Shown here one piece after another: positions 62,210 to 64,000 of a stretch of DNA of 64,000 nucleotides; position 1 is the first letter of the stretch; the number at the start of each line of letters is the position of its first letter. Below the pieces are notes generated by a model that was given only the letters and a program-made list of their open reading frames with translations, was not told the DNA's origin and did no database searches. Both the position numbers and the translations under genes were made by a program. The stretch comes from Heloderma charlesbogerti (lineage: Eukaryota; Chordata; Lepidosauria; Squamata; Helodermatidae), in contig JANEZZ010002694.1 of the NCBI GenBank assembly GCA_026122225.1, positions 434,001 to 498,000 of the forward strand, written 5' to 3'.

Positions 62210-63860
62210 TCTCTTCTTTACACTGGTGTAAATGCAGCGACTGTTGCTGCCATCATAAAGCATGACCTGTCTCAGAATGCAGATTTGAACATCAGGTTCA
62301 AACATAGCACAGCCATAACTACATAGCACTGAATATGTTTTCAAATATATAAGCAAATGCAGTACTTGAATTTCATATATTAAAAGAAACCATGCATTTT
62401 GTGCTAAATACCTAATCAGCCCCATGGATACTTGCTTCCACCATCACTTATTCTGAGAAAATAGCCCCTGAACTCATTATGCTCTTTAATATTTGTTCAC
62501 ATGCAGAAAATGAAATGAATTGCAGGCAAAGACCAAAGCCTTAACTACTCAGGAGTTTGTTTTTCAGCCTTGGGGTAACTGACCATGTGAGCAATGCCAG
62601 GTTTAGTATCTCAGATAGACGGAGTGGAGTGGAGTTCACAATTCAAACGTCAGTTTGAAAATTATGTAAGATATTGCCCAGCCCACAGCTCTGCGAGCAA
62701 AGAGACTTCTGACATACCCAGATTTCACAGATGTTCTCAGAGCAGAGTGGTAGGGCCCTGTGCAGTCTCCGTGCTGAGTTCTTAATGTCACTGATGTGGG
62801 CATAAATCAGCACAGATGTGGGAAAGTAGTGGAAAGGATGAGAGGAGGCATGATTCAGTCATTCTGGAGTTGTCTGCCTTGACAAATGTATTGACTGGGC
62901 GGGGCTGGTACGGGTGGGGTTCGTATAGCAGCTGTCTCATTTTGCCACCCAGTGGGTTGGCAAAACAGCGCTAGTCTAGAAGCAAACAACTGCAAACACT
63001 CAGGAAACATGGTTCACTAGCAAATGTGGAAAATCCTTATAACAGCAAGGACGAAGTTGTGGCAAACTAATCATACAATTCCCGTCCTGGTAAACAAGTC
63101 TACGCTATGGTTGTTCATTTGGAATATCGTCCATGAACTAGCAACATCTGAAACAGCCTCTGTATTTAAGATTATAGAAACAGGCCCTTAAAGACTGCTG
63201 TATCTAAGGAGCTGTGTTGTCCAAAACCCTTTCACAGATAGAAGTACTAATATCATTGGAAAGTACAGTTTTTTCCAGGAGCTATAGTTGTCTTCATTAT
63301 TTTCACTTCCAGGGTGAAACGTACACACACACACACACACACCAATCAAAGTAATTCTCAATGTTTCCCTCCCCCCAACCTCTTTGATGGCATGAGCCAC
63401 AGTAGCAATTCTGGGAGAAAGTATTTTTGATTGACAAATTTAAAACTTGGAAACATGCATATTGTTTCATTTCACGTAGTTGTTTATGTACTAAATTATT
63501 ATATAGACAAATCCAGAAACTAAAGGTGAATAGCTTAACACTGAAAAATAAATCCCCAAATAAGATTATTTTATTGAACAGGGTAGGTGGTTGATATGGC
63601 TACTGTCTCCCCATCCTCCTTGCAATACAGACCGATTTCTTTGTTAAAGATGATAAACAGGAAGAGTGAAATATCCCAGTAACAAGAATGCAAAGCAGAT
63701 TCTCAAAAAGGAAGTCTTGGGGTGAATCAAACTTGCAGCCGCTCCCCCCCCCCCCAAAGCCATTTGCAGACTCCTTAAGCAAAGCTTTAGTTATTGTCTT
63801 TAAAAGTCTCTTTGAGAAGCTCTTTTTGTGAACACATCCTTCTGGAAAATAATGTACTAC
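62210..63860. other. No gene recognised; one microsatellite
   Basis: Probably unique DNA. An (ac)n run lies at about 63322-63342. No coding segment that I can support before the candidate exon at 63865. Confidence 0.4.
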
Positions 63861-63864
63861 TTAC

Positions 63865-63965
63865 ATTTTCTGAAGAGCATTGCCCATGGATCTGACAGCA
63901 TTTCCTGCTATGGTTGAAAGAAACCCATAAAATCTGGCAAGTTGGAAAATTGTCCCCTTAAGTTG
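63865..63965 (-). CDS. Possible internal exon of an unidentified minus-strand gene
   Basis: On the minus strand a pyrimidine-rich acceptor (CTTCCGTTCCTGACAG) is followed by 101 nt open in one frame and the perfect donor GTAAGT. An in-frame TGA lies just upstream of the acceptor, as expected for an intron. The peptide contains FQLARFYGFLSTIAGNAVRS and then MGNALQK; it is amphipathic and rich in small residues. I do not recognise the family. It enters in phase 0 and leaves in phase 2. No partner exon was found before 57.5 kb, so a chance open frame remains possible. Confidence 0.35.
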
Positions 63966-64000
63966 CTGTCAGGAACGGAAGTTTAGTGACGAGTTTGTGG

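Overview
The window is animal nuclear DNA, almost certainly from a squamate reptile (lizard or snake). It has one vertebrate gene with clear GT/AG splice sites and a CpG-island promoter. The rest is dominated by repeats typical of squamates: CR1 and L2-clade LINEs, a Bov-B (RTE) LINE 3' end, an L1-like ORF2 remnant, tRNA-derived SINEs, and hAT- and PIF/Harbinger-type MITEs. There are no prokaryotic operons, CRISPR arrays or phage genes, and nearly all long open frames are by-products of repeats or GC-rich DNA.

The one confident protein gene is CARD19 (BinCARD), on the minus strand with coding span 57116 to 22910. I could reconstruct all six coding exons: 57107-57116, 36748-36890, 34590-34743, 27593-27652, 25421-25492 and 22910-23025. 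They total 555 nt, or 184 residues plus stop, and splice phases agree at every junction. The start codon lies in a CpG island (about 56880-57480) and intron 1 is about 20 kb. The product has an N-terminal CARD and a C-terminal membrane segment, as in the mitochondrial long form of mammalian CARD19.

Region 1-22.9 kb lies downstream of CARD19 and has no recognisable protein gene. It holds LINE fragments, several foldback elements (5.8, 8.1 and 22.2 kb), and at 10.4-13.6 kb a decayed tandem array of tRNA-like sequences on the minus strand. The same order, tRNA-Thr-like, an unassigned tRNA-like unit X, then tRNA-Gln-like, is repeated three times with its flanks, followed by further Thr-like copies at 13.2, 13.5 and 15.6 kb.

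Region 22.9-57.1 kb is the CARD19 gene. Intron 1 carries most of the transposon load: an L2-clade LINE with recognisable endonuclease and reverse transcriptase (about 42.1-45.5 kb), a second L2 fragment just before it, an L1-like remnant (49.7-51.2 kb), a Bov-B tail (53.7-54.1 kb), a CR1 tail (56 kb), and several hAT MITEs, one with a perfect 8-bp target-site duplication (47.3-47.9 kb).

Region 57.1-64 kb lies upstream of CARD19. It contains MITEs, a hAT element with a perfect 8-bp duplication and an L2 fragment nested inside, and at 63865-63965 a 101-nt open stretch with good splice signals that may be an exon of an unidentified minus-strand gene.
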